Positions 42,034-53,558 of a stretch of DNA of 64,000 nt are shown here, one piece after another; positions within the stretch are counted from its first letter, which is position 1; each line of letters begins with the position of its first letter. The notes under the pieces are model-generated. The model did no database searches, was not told the origin of the DNA, and saw only the letters and a program-made list of their open reading frames with translations. This DNA is from Teratosphaeria epicoccoides (Eukaryota; Ascomycota; Dothideomycetes; Mycosphaerellales; Teratosphaeriaceae): NCBI GenBank assembly GCA_021401465.1, contig JADDMT010000012.1, positions 248,001-312,000 on the forward strand, given 5' to 3'. Position numbers and translations under genes: made by a program.

Positions 42034-44070
42034 CTAGCAGCTCTCGAGGCGGCCTACATTGCCCATTACTCCGGCTACCAGACTCGGGCACTCGTACGCT
42101 ATCTTGCTCTCTGCGCATCTCATCATTACTCCCCACATTCTTTCCACAGTATAGCCGAAGGCAGGCGCATTGAGAGTGTCGTTGTGGTCCCCAATCCACG
42201 GCTGGTCCAGGTACGGCGATTTGTGTTTCTCACTCGAACCGCTAATCAGGTTTTGGCGCAAGTCGGCGTACATGCGCCTATCATTGGATCTGATTCGACT
42301 GGCGGATACGACGAACTGTCCTTGATACGTAAGGACGAGATCTTTGCATTCGGCGCCTTCGTTCGCAGCACCGAAAATGCTTCTGAGGACTTCGCTGTCT
42401 TCGTTCCAACCGCCAGTATCTTGGCACGCGTTGCAATCTCGACAGATATTGCCCACATATGACAGCGACAAGAACCCAGTGTTCGGCCGGAAGTACTGGT
42501 CAAGCCTGTGTCGTGTGCTCTCGAGGTCAGTCAGTTCAGCCTGCATAAAAAGCGTGTGGTTAGCCAGGCCGTCGAAATTGACTAAAATGTGGTGGAAATA
42601 CGCTTCGGCTTCGCGGCCGACGTTCAACAGCGGATACATTGAGACATTCTGCCCGGGCGGCAGCAAGAGTGCCAATTCGTCCAGCCACATTGAGTCGTTC
42701 AAACCCTCATTCTTGTTGTAGACGAAGATTCTGGGCTGCAAATCTGCTATTCGAGGAAGAGTGATCAAGGCATTTACTGAAGCGGCGACGACCTCGGCCG
42801 TCTCTTGATATCGGTTGATGGCAAGGTCTAGCGTCAGATTACGGTCCACTGAGCTCTGTGGGATCGGTTCAGATGTTGTCAAAGATGTTGACTTTACAAT
42901 TGACACGCTGATCCAGATGATCAAGCCGGCCATGAGAGGAAGTAGCGACGCGATTGCATCGGTTGTTTCCATTCTGCTCGGGCAGCAGTCCATCTCCGAC
43001 AGCCAAGCATCGTTCTGTGCGGCGGCTTCAAGCTCCGTAGCGTCCAAGAGGTCAACTTCAGCCTCATCATGTGAGTCTATGTTTGATGATTTGAGCCTGC
43101 TGTACCCCATCTGGACAGCTGATACGAGCTCTAACACGTCTGCGTGGCAGAGAAATGCTGCGGCTGCCACAAAGTAACCAATGTACTGCCATGCAGAGAC
43201 TACGTACGGAAAGCCAAGGACGCTGCTGGTGACCAGAACATCAATGACTAAGATGCCCGAGAGAATGGTCCGCCACACGAGGGTTGCGCGCGTGCTCTGT
43301 GGTCCTTCGCCGGATGCTTGCAGACGTTTGAAAGGATAGCAGCCAACTTCGAGGGCGAACGCACTGAGAACGATATTCAGGACAGTCGTCGTCGGCGAAA
43401 GAGAGAAGAAGGAGGGTCCGGCAGACGCAGAAAGCACTGATTCTGTCAGGGACGCCGACGCTGCGAGCAGGAGTATTACTGTACTCTTGTCAATGCCTTT
43501 GGCCGCGACGGCGGTTGTCTCTGCTTTCGAATGGTCCTCCAAGCATCTCACGAATGCCGCCAGACCTGCCGCGCCGAGGATGTACTTGATGTCCGCGGAT
43601 GTATGCAGGCGATAGTCTTTGAGTATGATGAGGACAAACCCGCATGTGAGTAGCGTAGAGCGTATTACGAACTCAAGCTTGTTCGAGACGCTCTGCCATC
43701 CGTCGTTGATGTCCCTGTTTGCGTTGCGTCCCGGCTGCCATTCCAACGTCAGGACCATCACGAGGGTCGCTACATTCTCGACGACCTCGAAGCATTTGTA
43801 TGCGCACATCAAAGTTCCAACGGTCGTTATCACCCGGAGGCATTCCAAGATCCCGATGCTCACGCCAGGCCGCTGAAGTAGCCATGGACCGCTTGCCTCG
43901 CGTGCTTGAAAGCCCGAGCTGATGTTTCTGAGACCTCTGAGTAGCAACGCAGCAGCGATGTGCAGCAGAAGTAAAGTAGAGTTATGACTGGCTCTGGATG
44001 TCGAGAGCAGATAGTGCGTAGTGGTGATGCTTCCGACGGATGAGATGAGCCAGGTTAATACGTCGTCCAT
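42034..44070 (-). CDS. Multispanning membrane protein with C-terminal DUF3431 domain
   Basis: A single-exon gene of 678 aa with ATG at 44070. The N-terminal ~400 residues contain about eight to ten hydrophobic helices (STLLLLHIAAALLLRGL, VATLVMVLTLEW, LLTCGFVLIILKDY, IGYFVAAAAFLCHADVLEL, LLPLMAGLIIWISVSIV), interrupted by polar loops. The C-terminal ~230 residues resemble DUF3431: RIFVYNKNEG at the domain start, YPLLNVGREAEAYFHHILVN, HTLFMQAELTD, GFLSLSYVG and FVVSASRIR. N-glycosylation sequons (NVS, NHT) in that part suggest it faces the secretory lumen. The combination of a multi-helix platform with a glycosyltransferase-like DUF3431 domain is known in filamentous fungi but unassigned in function. 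Confidence 0.8.
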   Translation of the reverse strand: MDDVLTWLISSVGSITTTHYLLSTSRASHNSTLLLLHIAAALLLRGLRNISSGFQAREASGPWLLQRPGVSIGILECLRVITTVGTLMCAYKCFEVVENVATLVMVLTLEWQPGRNANRDINDGWQSVSNKLEFVIRSTLLTCGFVLIILKDYRLHTSADIKYILGAAGLAAFVRCLEDHSKAETTAVAAKGIDKSTVILLLAASASLTESVLSASAGPSFFSLSPTTTVLNIVLSAFALEVGCYPFKRLQASGEGPQSTRATLVWRTILSGILVIDVLVTSSVLGFPYVVSAWQYIGYFVAAAAFLCHADVLELVSAVQMGYSRLKSSNIDSHDEAEVDLLDATELEAAAQNDAWLSEMDCCPSRMETTDAIASLLPLMAGLIIWISVSIVKSTSLTTSEPIPQSSVDRNLTLDLAINRYQETAEVVAASVNALITLPRIADLQPRIFVYNKNEGLNDSMWLDELALLLPPGQNVSMYPLLNVGREAEAYFHHILVNFDGLANHTLFMQAELTDLESTRHRLDQYFRPNTGFLSLSYVGNICRDCNACQDTGGWNEDSEVLRSIFGAANEGAECKDLVLTYQGQFVVSASRIRSNDRRMYADLRQNLISGSSEKHKSPYLDQPWIGDHNDTLNAPAFGYTVERMWGVMMRCAESKIAYECPSLVAGVMGNVGRLESC

Positions 44071-44897
44071 CACTGACGGTGCTGTCGGTTGGCAGTCCAG
44101 CGGTTGAGGAATCCTTGTAGTGACCTGGCGCTTGGAAGCGTCTGACTTGACTGAATGAAAGAAAGCGAATTCTACAGAAGCGCGATAAGCGGGCTCTCAC
44201 GGGAGTGTCGCAGATATCCTGATTCGCGTGCCGCTCGTTGTGGACATGTGAGTTGATGCAGATGGTATGTGGTCGCCCCTCCGTTGCAGCACAACTCAAC
44301 CCAACAATGCTGTACTCCTGAGCTTGCGGCGGCATCAGTCGAGCGACAGCTTGACTGGTTGCTGTGGTTGAAGGCTCGTTGACTCGAGTTGCTGCTTCCT
44401 TGTTGATGCCGTCGACTGTCCGGACGCTGATAAAAAGGCTCAGATTGTCGACTCGACCGAGCAAATGTGGGCAGTACATCTAAGTCAGGATCACTGGTAG
44501 GTTGCCTGATTCTGTCACGGTCCTGAGCACCATAGCTGCTCCATCGTGTGGTAGTGTTGGTCGCGCATCCGGTGCTGAGGTGCTCCATCCGTATTGGGAC
44601 CGACCGAACGTAACGGGCGAAGGCTACCACCAATTGCTTGTTGCCTAATGGATCAACATAGTCTGTGTCAGTCTATCTTGATGACCTGTGAGGCATGACT
44701 GGTCACTGGCTGGGAAAATTCTGTTGTCACAGGCAACAGGATTCGTAAACATCCTGGAACTCGATATGGCATGATGCGGTGAGAACCTCGATACCCTGCA
44801 GCTGTAGGATTGAAACTCAGTTGATCCTCAGCGACCTGGTACCTGGAAAGGAAATTCGCGCAAGATCAAGGCTGTACACATCTCATGCTGGCTGCGG
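44071..44897. other. Intergenic, 0.8 kb; one weak minus frame
   Basis: A minus frame starting with ATG at 44479 reads about 165 codons with fairly protein-like composition, but it overlaps the start of the DUF3431 gene and has no motif. Confidence 0.35.
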
Positions 44898-47107
44898 CTA
44901 TGTGTGCTGCCTGAGAATAGCAACACGAGCGCCCGCCTTCACAGTCTCACCAGGTCGCACCAAAAGCTTTTCGACTGTTGCCTCGAGCTTCATTGCCTCC
45001 AGAATGCAAATCACTTGTTTGGAATCGACGATTGCGCCCTCCTCAGCCACGACCTTCCACACGTTAGCATCGACAGGTGCCTCGACCGCAACGACGATGC
45101 TGGGTTCTGAAGGAACAATGTCAGCTTGACGGCGGCAAATGCGGCATTTATTGACATTTTGAGCTCACCATTAATCAATGCCTCAATGGTCCCATCATCC
45201 GACTTTTGCCTCTCCCTGTCTTTGCGCCAGCTGGCTAAAGATTCGTTCCCAGCCGCAATCATCTCTTCTTGTACCTTTGCCTGCTTTTCACGTATGGTCT
45301 TGACTTCAGCAGCTGTTTCTACTAGCATCCTGTTGTGTTCAGCCATATCGAACTCTGTGTCCTCCCACTCAAATCGATACCGCCCAGACCGAAAGAGACC
45401 CAGTAGCCTATTCAGCTCATCTTCGCTGACATGATAGAAAGTGAAAATATCGAAGTCTTCAAAAAGCCACGGCTTATCTGACGAGAAGCTGGACTTGAAG
45501 CCCAATGTGTCGAAGCATGGAATCGTTCGGCCAAGCATCTGGTAGCCTCCGGGACTGTCAACAGGATAGATTGAAGCACAGCTATCGCCCCAGCCGAATG
45601 TGCCTTGCGGCGTAAAGACGCGCGAAGCAATCGTCTTGGGGTATGACATCCTCTGCCGAGGATCCACAGGCAGCGATACGCTGTTGCCAGGGAAGAAGCC
45701 CACCGCTACCGCCATAAGCTCCCCAGAGAGCAAGTTGTGCTTTAGCTGATCCGGTGTGAAGGCATCGTTCCTGGCAACGAAGTCGAGATTATTCGGAAGG
45801 TAAGGCGCATGTTGGCGCTGAGTCTCGATATAACGTTGCGTCGCCTCGGTCTGCTCCTTGCTTTCGAAGGACAATGGGAGCTTGAGTTTTCGACAGGACA
45901 CTTTGATCTTCGACAGATCGCCCAACTAATCCTCAAGGATTTGCAGATGCGAGAGGAGCTTGTCTCTTTTTAACTGCGCTCCGTTGTAATACAATAATAA
46001 AGACGTGCAGCAGCTCTTCGTGGTCCACAAATTGTCAGTGAGCCACTTCGGTGCGGCACGATCTGTCAAAAGCTTCAACAGCGCAGTGACTCGGCACCTA
46101 TGGTTGATGTCAAACTGTTCATTGCCGTATTCCACGAGCAAGTGATCATCAGCGCCTTGTCGATATCGCACTTGAGGCTGATTCGACCTAGCCGGGCGCT
46201 CCCAAACCACTGCTTTTCCAAACATGCCCGATGGCACATAGCTCTGCTCCAATGGGTTGACGCCATTGAAAGAGCTTGTTTGTATTGCGTTCTGAATGCT
46301 TGCTAGGTAGAATTCGAGATTCGAACGGAGCTGTAGCGCCTCTTGCAAAGAGACCCGCCTGTACTGCACTGTGTTGCCAGCCTTGATTTGACCAAGCTTC
46401 CACCAATCCGCACGAATAGTGGTGGTACTCGGGACGAAACCGCCAAAGTTTGGCGCGTCAAGGCCGAAGATGCAAGGGTCTTCGCCAGTCCAATTCAGTG
46501 TACCCAGAGGATAGCCATACTCGACGAGATTCGACGGACGCGAGCCACCTTTGCCATCGTCTCTTCGCGCCCATTAGGGTGTAACGGGGGATACAAGGCG
46601 GATTGCACTACGGCTGGCATTGTGAGAGACTTTGAGTTCGCTCTCATAGATCATCTTGACACCCTCTTGATGTGGACCTGGCAATGCCATGATCTCCCAC
46701 TTCTCGCCATACTAGGGTCGTAGATGCTCCATCAGCGAGGGATGACCGCTCAGGCTACCCGGCGTGGTTTTGCTGATGGTGAGAAGATCGCCAGCAGCCA
46801 ACGCTCGTCCCTGATACTCTCCGATTGCCACCAAAGGCGACGTGCTTTTCGAGTTGAAGTACTCTGCCACAGCGGGAAAGCCTCCATAGACAGCGAGATA
46901 CGCTCGACAGCCACCGCCAATCGTCTTTCCAACCTTTAGCCGCTGAAATGCTTTGATGTGCTTTCGTGTCCACATCGGTATTTGCTGGCCGTCGAGTGTG
47001 AACTCCATGGGCGCACCAGTCAAGGCGACTATTGCTGGCCCGACGAATCTGAGCTCAGGACCACTGAGCGTGGTCTCGACTCTCGAGGCCTTCACGACCT
47101 CGCTCAT
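44898..47107 (-). pseudogene. Urea carboxylase C-terminal part, truncated and stop-containing
   Basis: The minus strand reads, in a single frame from 47107 to the intron at 45168-45107, the carboxyltransferase part of a urea carboxylase: KipA-like (SGPELRFVGPAIVALTGAP, GGCRAYLAVYGGFPAVAEYF, KVSHNASRSAIRL, EYGYPLGTLNWTGEDPCIF), KipI-like (EYGNEQFDINHRCRVTALL, LPVDPRQRMSYPK, YPVDSPGGYQMLGRTIPCF) and, after a good GTGAGC...TTCAG intron, a biotin carrier domain with the CILEAMKLEATV lysine motif. Three stops interrupt it: TAG at 46712-46714, TAA at 46574-46576 and TAG at 45926-45928. The N-terminal biotin carboxylase domain and start of KipA are absent upstream, and there is a short gap after GPHQEG. 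The active enzyme carboxylates urea to allophanate. This copy cannot. Confidence 0.85.
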
Positions 47108-47868
47108 GTCACAGTGATAGTCCAGGCGCGGTACAGAAAGTGAGAGCAGCAAGGGAACTGATCGATGAATTCAGCATCACACAAGGCTATGCCTGAGTTT
47201 TGGATCGAATAAAGGTTTTCAATCACTCAGCATGCCGACCGAACGTCAATGTTACCAACGGTCGACCGACTGCCTGAATGGTCTGGTGGTATCGACCGCA
47301 TTATAAGACGGCTGGCTATTCCTTGCAACTAGCGGCCGCCCCTTGACGATTTTGACTGCTCGTTGACTGCTGATTGCTCCTTGACGCTGTTGACTGCTAC
47401 GGGCCGCGCTCAACCGTCTATTGATGCGTTGAACTTTGATTGAACATCTGACACCTTGACGACGCTGACACAACAACACCGTATTGACTCACGGCTGATC
47501 CGATTGCGAGTGTGTACCAACGATGGCAACGCGAAGCGTCACAAGCGCAGAGAGTCCCACATTTCCACGGAAGAGAGACATTGACTTCAGGGCTCTACAA
47601 GTTTGTGCGTAATGTACAAGCAGCCTAGTTGTTCCATAGCTAAACATCATAGCCATGCCAATACGTAAGCAACAGTTCGACACCAATACGCTATGCATCA
47701 AGAGCAACCACTTCACCACCAACATCGTCCACATTATGAGAGATCAACAGTCAGCATTGGCCTAGTCATAGCCAGCGCCTGTAGCCCATGACGACTTCTC
47801 CCTTACAACTTTTGCATCTTATGCGCTCGAACTTAGATCAGTATGCCCAACCTGCCCGCTGCGCCTAG
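47108..47868. other. Intergenic, 0.76 kb with a TTGAC-rich patch
   Basis: No gene was recognised. A cluster of TTGAC pentamers lies at 47343-47394. The missing 5' part of the urea carboxylase gene was not found here. Confidence 0.45.
47343..47394 (+). repeat. Irregular TTGAC/TTGACTGCT direct repeats
   Basis: Five TTGAC copies occur within about 52 bp (starting at 47343, 47352, 47363, 47381 and 47390), three of them as TTGACTGCT; two further TTGAC copies follow at 47456 and 47484. Confidence 0.8.
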
Positions 47869-50800
47869 TCACCCGGTAACCCTCTTAATCTCCTGCACTT
47901 GTCTATACACCGCACTAATTTTCCCCATCACAGCATCCTTGCTCGGCACGCGACTCTCATTCACCTGCATATAAGCGCCCTGCAGACGCTGCACAAGCAC
48001 GTCCATGATTCTTGGCGCAACATCCGCAATGTCGGCGTCGCGCATGTCGAGCTGGTGTAAGACAGTCTCCAGCCATGCAAGGCGTTCCTCGACTTTGGTG
48101 TCAAAAGATGACGTCAGCGCCGCGGAGACCGAGAGGCGGACAAGCGGCGAGACGGAAGTAAGGTATTGCGGATTGACGCGGACGAAGAGGTCGTCGAAGA
48201 GAGAGGCCTGGTTCGGAGATTGGAGCCACTGTGACGCAATTACGATCAGTAAGACTCATCCATGTTGGTATCATTCACAACTTACCTCCATCGTTGCTCG
48301 CTCAAACTCGCGGTCGACGAGTAGTTGCGTGATTCTCTCAATCTCCTCCTCCTCTGGAGACTTCTGCTGGACAACCGTCCTAGCAGCGCTGCCTGGCGCG
48401 GTAGTCGACGTGGAGCTCGGCAGTGGCTGGAGCTGTATCTTCTCGGCCTGAAGCTCGCGCATCTGCTGGACAAGTGATGCTTGGGAGGACGCAACGGTTT
48501 CGAGCGTCTCGGACAGACCCCTGACCATCGTCATCAAAAGGCTGATCCTCTCATTGTCCTGCACTCTCTGTGTCTCAGCCCGGCGGAGCTGCTGCTGCGT
48601 GCGGGATTCGAGGTCAGATACCATCTTCGAGGTGGCCTGTGTAGCCATATGCGGCAAGCTCTGCTGTAAAAGGCTAGCCACCTGCTGCTGCACCTTTTGT
48701 GCTACCTGGTTCGCAGTAGTCTCTGCCATCACCCGCTGCACCTGGGAATCCCTAAGCGCGGCCTGAACCGCGTTGGGCAACGCAGCCTTGATCTCGCGCT
48801 GGACGCTGGTGCTGATCTGCTGCGGCAGAGTCCTCTCGAGCTTGGCGTCAACAAGCTTGGCAGTCGAGTCAGACAGAGCCGGAATTACACTGTGTTCAAT
48901 GCTCGCGCCGATGATCTTGTGAAGACTAGCTTCGACATTTTCGGTGAGGGTGGACGAGACAAGGCGGAGCATGGCGTCCTGCTTGGCCGCGCCTGCCGCG
49001 TCCGACACACGCTTATCAGCGTCGAGGCGATGGTAAAGCCTGTCAAACTCACTGCTCAAATCGACATCGGACGCGGATCTGGCTTGGGACGATGCCGCGC
49101 CAGACTGGCCCTGCTCGACAGTCCGAGTAGCCTCGGCTGCCGGCGGAACATCGTCTTGCTTGCCTGTTGCAGCAGCATTTGGAATAACAGATTCCGTAAC
49201 TGGTGATCTGACAGCTTGCGCGGCCATCGCGTACGACGCAGGCGTGACCAACGGCGGGTTGACTGGGTTCTGCGTGCGCGGCTTTGGTGCTTCAGGAACC
49301 TGCTTAGACCCTTGCTCAGCAATTGCTTGAGCTGGCCTCTGCGTGCCATTGGCGGCCGCCTTCGAAGCGGGAGTCGCGTCTTTCGGCCTCGTTTCAATCT
49401 TCTTCGGCGCAACAGGTGCAGAAGCTTTGGCAGCCTCTTGCTTCTTGCTCTCTTTCTTCTTGCTAGGCGTGCTTGCGGCTTGACCGCTAGTCTCATTGCT
49501 GAGCTCAGCCTGCGCTGCTGCAGCCTTCGGTGGTGCAAACGTTAGATCAACAACCTCAATGATTCCAGCCTGGGTCGCGTCAACAGGGTCTACCATCTTG
49601 CTCTGTAAATCCCATCCCAAGTCGGCGCGCTTAATGGCCATGGCGAAGATGCCCTTTGAGTGTGACACATACAGCTCGAAAAGCGTCTCATCAGCTGTAC
49701 CCTTCTCCGCATCGTTCTCCACAGGCGTCTTCAGCATGTCCAAACTCCTCAGCTGACCGGTCTTAGCAAAAGAGAGCTCTCTAAGCCCGCTGATGATGGC
49801 CGTGCTGTCCGGCTTAGGAAGCGCTGGATCATTCTTCGCGAGCAGCGTGATGTAACGGGCTTGATCCATGTGCGGAACATTGTACTTGGGCGCCGAAAGA
49901 TGCAAGAAGTAGACGCTGTTGCGGGTCGGGTGCCCAATGCCGATGATGCCTGTCTTGGCGTGGTAGGAGATGCTGCAGATACCGTCGCTATCCTTCTCGT
50001 GTGGCAGGCGGAGCTCCTGGACTGCTTTACCAAGTCCCAAGTCCCACAGCTGCAAGATGTGATTCTGCTTGAAGCCAATGAGGACGTAGCGTGTAGCGAT
50101 GCTCTTACTGTGAGCGCGATCCTTGTCGAGCAATGTTACTGAAGATACCGATGGCTTCTCATCAGACTTGCTGCCAGAAGCTGCAGCACTGATGCTCCAT
50201 ATCGGCTTAGTAAGCTCGATCGGAGCATGTGGCGTGGCAGTGGTGTCGCTCGCCTTCTCAGTCAGCTCGCGGATATCCCAGAATTTGAGGACACCACTCT
50301 TGTCCAAGCTGACAATTACCGTGTCATCCTCAGAAAATGTGAAATCCTTACCAGCCTTGCCAGTGCTGATCTTCAAAGCATGCTCTTCCAAGTACTTCTC
50401 AGTGGCGACCTTACGCGTCGCCTGATTGACGTACGGCGTGTCTTTCACAATCTCTGCCGCGATAATGTAGATCATCTTGCTCCTGCTAATAGCAAAGTAT
50501 GCCGGATGACGCGAGCTGGTCTTCGCGCGGGTCTTAACAGGCGAGTTACTAGTGTTCTCCTCCGGCGTAGGCACAGCAGGCATCACGAAGCCCTGCGATT
50601 CCACATCATCTTCGTCAAAGTATTCAGTTCCAGTCTTGGCGAGGGAGGTCCAGAACACAGATCCATTGACACCTGTACCAAGCACACTTTCCACATCGTT
50701 GCCGGTATCAGCTGAGCCGCAGAGCTGAACGCTGAAGATGCGCTCGCCACTGCTCTTGAACACCTCCTTATGCACTCCAGACTCTTGACGAATGATCCTG

Positions 50801-52230
50801 AGACCGTACTTGCCGTGTTTGTTCCCGACCTGACCGTATACGATGTGCGATTGCGAAGCTGTGACGAGGTTGCGGTCCATCTGGTCAAACTCCTTCTTCA
50901 GCTTCGCGATGCTCATGAAGTTGTCAGAGCGCACGGGTTGAGCCGGGTCGGTGGGCTTGATGGTAATGGCGACGAACGGCTTCATGGGGAGGTTGAAGAC
51001 CTTGACCCTGTACTGTGATTTGTCATTGGCGGAGTCCTCTGCACTCTCCCAGCTCGATTCGACATCGTCATCAATGGCCTCTACCTTGACATCGGAGGAT
51101 TTAGTGCTCCTGGTGGCAGGCAACTCCTTTTCCTCTGCTTGAGCAAGAGCCTTTTCTACCTGCTTGTCCACCCTCTCACCAACCTCTTCCAATGCCTCTG
51201 ACACGCTCTCTTTCTTGCTCTCGGGTTCTGCAGCAGGCGCAGGCGCGGGTGAAGTGGTGTCCTCGATCTTCCTGCTCTTCGCAGCAGGAGCAGATGCCGG
51301 ATCATTGGCGCCCGAGGTATCCCGATTGTGCTTCAAAATCTCAATCTTCTTGACCCCCGGCTGCCGCTGTGATTGCGCCTCGGGCTTTGGTGTCCTGTTC
51401 AGCGGCGACGAGCTGTGCAGCTCATCGAATGGGTTGGTGTAAGTGAACTTGTTCGACTTGCTTGGCTGCGGCGCCTCGAAAGGAGTGCCCTCGCGAGAAG
51501 CAGTTGTGCCAAACTGACGCGCTGGTGTCGGCTCCCTCGGAGACGGCTTGAGGGCAGACTCAGCAAAGCTTCTAGCCAACCTGTCCATCGAGGTCTCATG
51601 CTTCTCCGTCTCCTGGCTCACCGAGCGGCTGACCGGCTCAATGCTCGGCACTACTTTTGACTGCTCACTCGGATTTTTCAGCAAGTTCAGCAGGAAGTCC
51701 TTCTCGTTGCCGCTACCAGATGGTGCAGGTGCTGGCGCAGATTTCTCGGCGCTGGCAGAAGCCCGCGGTGACGGCAGCATACCTGGCCCAGTTGACTTCT
51801 CGCGAACAGACGCGAAAAGGTCTTGCGCCGACAGCGGCACTGTTGCTGGCAACCGAGCCGCGTTCATCGAGCTCGACCGGGTCACACCGACATTCTGCAA
51901 ATTTGCCATTGGCCCTGCCTGAGGCGCGGGCGCTGGTTGTGGGTTGCTTCCACTGAATCGAAGCAGGTTGAGCAAGGTACTCGTGCGCTCTTGGTCTGGA
52001 CCTGGTGTGCCTGCCGCCGAAGCTAAATTCACTGGGCTGATCACATTTGACGGATGCTGAGGATTCGGCGTGAGGATTGGTGGAGGGAACAGCGGTGACG
52101 AGACTGAAGGTTGCTGGTACGGTGGTTGCTGCTGCTGTGGTTGCGCCCAGATTTCAAGAGGAATATTGGCAGATGGTGCGTCGGTCTTGAGGCGAGCGAA
52201 GAGGTCTCGAAGGTCGGGTTGGTCGGCCAT
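47869..52230 (-). CDS. edc4: Enhancer of mRNA decapping EDC4/Ge-1 homologue
   Basis: Two exons, 52230-48286 and 48228-47869, joined by a 57-bp intron (GTAAGT donor, TCACAG acceptor, phase 0), give 1434 aa. Start chosen at the ATG giving MADQPDLRDLFARLK. The N-terminus is Pro/Gln/Ser-rich and disordered. Residues ~430-900 form a WD-type propeller (SVLGTGVNGSVFWTSL, DDTVIVSLDKSGVLKFWDIR, ATRYVLIGFKQNHILQLWDL, GIIGIGHPTRNSVYFLHL). A charged linker follows, then the helical Ge-1 C-terminus (LRLVSSTLTENVEASLHKII, TSVQREIKAALPNAVQAAL), ending in exon 2 with WLQSPNQASLFDDLFVRVNP. EDC4 is the P-body scaffold bringing Dcp1/Dcp2 together. The architecture is complete. Confidence 0.88.
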
Positions 52231-52865
52231 GGTGGCGCTGGTCAAGCAGCGACACCCGAGGCGTGAGGTGCGGTGTTGCCCAGTGGAGTGACAATTTTGT
52301 AAAACTCTAACAACAACTATTCTCGTTACTCGTGACAAGCGTTGAAAGGAGCATGGGAGCGCAGAAATGGTGGATGAAGTATGCGAGTGACGGGCAGCTC
52401 CAAGGATTCTTAAGATCGGGACTTGAGATCGAGAGTTGCGCTAGTGACGAGAAAGGAAACCGCCCTGCAGCATACTAGTGATCACACAAAATTCAAGTCG
52501 ATTGGAACATGAATTCAACATGTGAAGAGTACGGATGAAAGAAGAGGTACCTTGCGAGAACAAATCGCAGGATGTGATTGGAAGGAAGCATTCATGTGAT
52601 TAACTCGCAGACAGAGGAGCACTTGCAGGAGGCTGCAGATATGATATACCCGGTCTCCATTGCCATATTTGAAGCTCAAATTCGCCCCGAAGCCATGCGC
52701 TCTGCAGGCTTAAAGTGCATCCAGGTCGGCATCCTCAGACAGGGGACTGCAAGGTCGTCGACAGGCTCTGTGTGATTTCGAAGCTACGGTGACAGTGTGG
52801 GTGATTGCAGGGACTTGCCATGGCAAGCCTGTCGTATCCTAGGGTGCATGCTGAATAGCTGGAGA
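52231..52865. other. Intergenic, nothing recognised
   Basis: Promoter and leader of edc4 and 3' region of the next minus-strand gene. A 65-codon plus frame at 52578-52775 was not accepted. Confidence 0.5.
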
Positions 52866-53558
52866 TCATCGCCCACCAGACCTTGGCATCTTCACTCCGC
52901 TATTCGCCGGCCCTCTCGTCCCTCCCGGCACCATCCTTCTCGCTCCAGGCGGCGGCAGACTACTGACTCCTAAAGGTCCGCGATTGGCATTAGCACCCGC
53001 ACCAGCTCCTCCGCTCCTGAAAACCGGTCGTCTCCTTGTTGGCCCAGCATTGTTGCCGCCTTGCTGCGCTCCTCTATCTGCGGCCCGCTTGGCCCTGTTC
53101 GCCTCCAGTGTACGTTCGCGCTCCTCCCTCGAAGCTGTTACGCCATCGTACACAAAGGCGTCCACGACGACTCGGTCGCCGAAGTCTTTGACATTGGCTC
53201 CCGAGATGTACACTTTATCTGCCGTTCGGCGTTTCGCTGCGACTGCCGCTCTCCTTGCAGTGCTCTCTGGGTCATTGCCGAGGTTGCCTTTGGACATGGT
53301 CGCATAGTCTTGTAGGAGTTTGTTCGTTGTCGCATGTGCAGTAGGCAGAGTCTTGAGCGTCTGTTTGTTGTAGTGATATGCGCTTGTTTGCCATTCTTGG
53401 GCAGAGGCTACGCATTTCCAAGGTGCAATGACATTCGCCGGGGCTTTGAAGAGGCCAGATTGGAACGGAGAGGTGGAGGCATGTCGACGCAGGGCTTGGA
53501 GCTGTTGTGAGTGGTGTACGAAATTCGCTCGTGGCGCTACAGCTAACGGCGAGGCCAT
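52866..53558 (-). CDS. Predicted mitochondrial protein, family not assigned
   Basis: A single-exon gene of 230 aa, start moved to the ATG giving MASPLAVAPRANF. The first ~45 residues are rich in Arg, Ser and Ala with no acidic residue (LRRHASTSPFQSG), as in a mitochondrial presequence. The folded part includes QEWQTSAYHYNKQTLKTLPT, TTNKLLQDYATMSKG and DKVYISGANVKDFGDRVVVD with AFVYDG. The C-terminus is Gly/Arg/Pro-rich and basic. It shares a 155-bp divergent promoter with the uS3m gene, which together with the basic tail makes a mitoribosome-related role possible, but this is inference from context only. Confidence 0.65.
   Translation of the reverse strand: MASPLAVAPRANFVHHSQQLQALRRHASTSPFQSGLFKAPANVIAPWKCVASAQEWQTSAYHYNKQTLKTLPTAHATTNKLLQDYATMSKGNLGNDPESTARRAAVAAKRRTADKVYISGANVKDFGDRVVVDAFVYDGVTASREERERTLEANRAKRAADRGAQQGGNNAGPTRRRPVFRSGGAGAGANANRGPLGVSSLPPPGARRMVPGGTRGPANSGVKMPRSGGR

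Noticed and set aside
44150..44479. Minus frame beginning MYCPHLLGRVDNLS
   Set aside because: Fairly protein-like but overlapping the start of the DUF3431 gene and without any recognisable feature.
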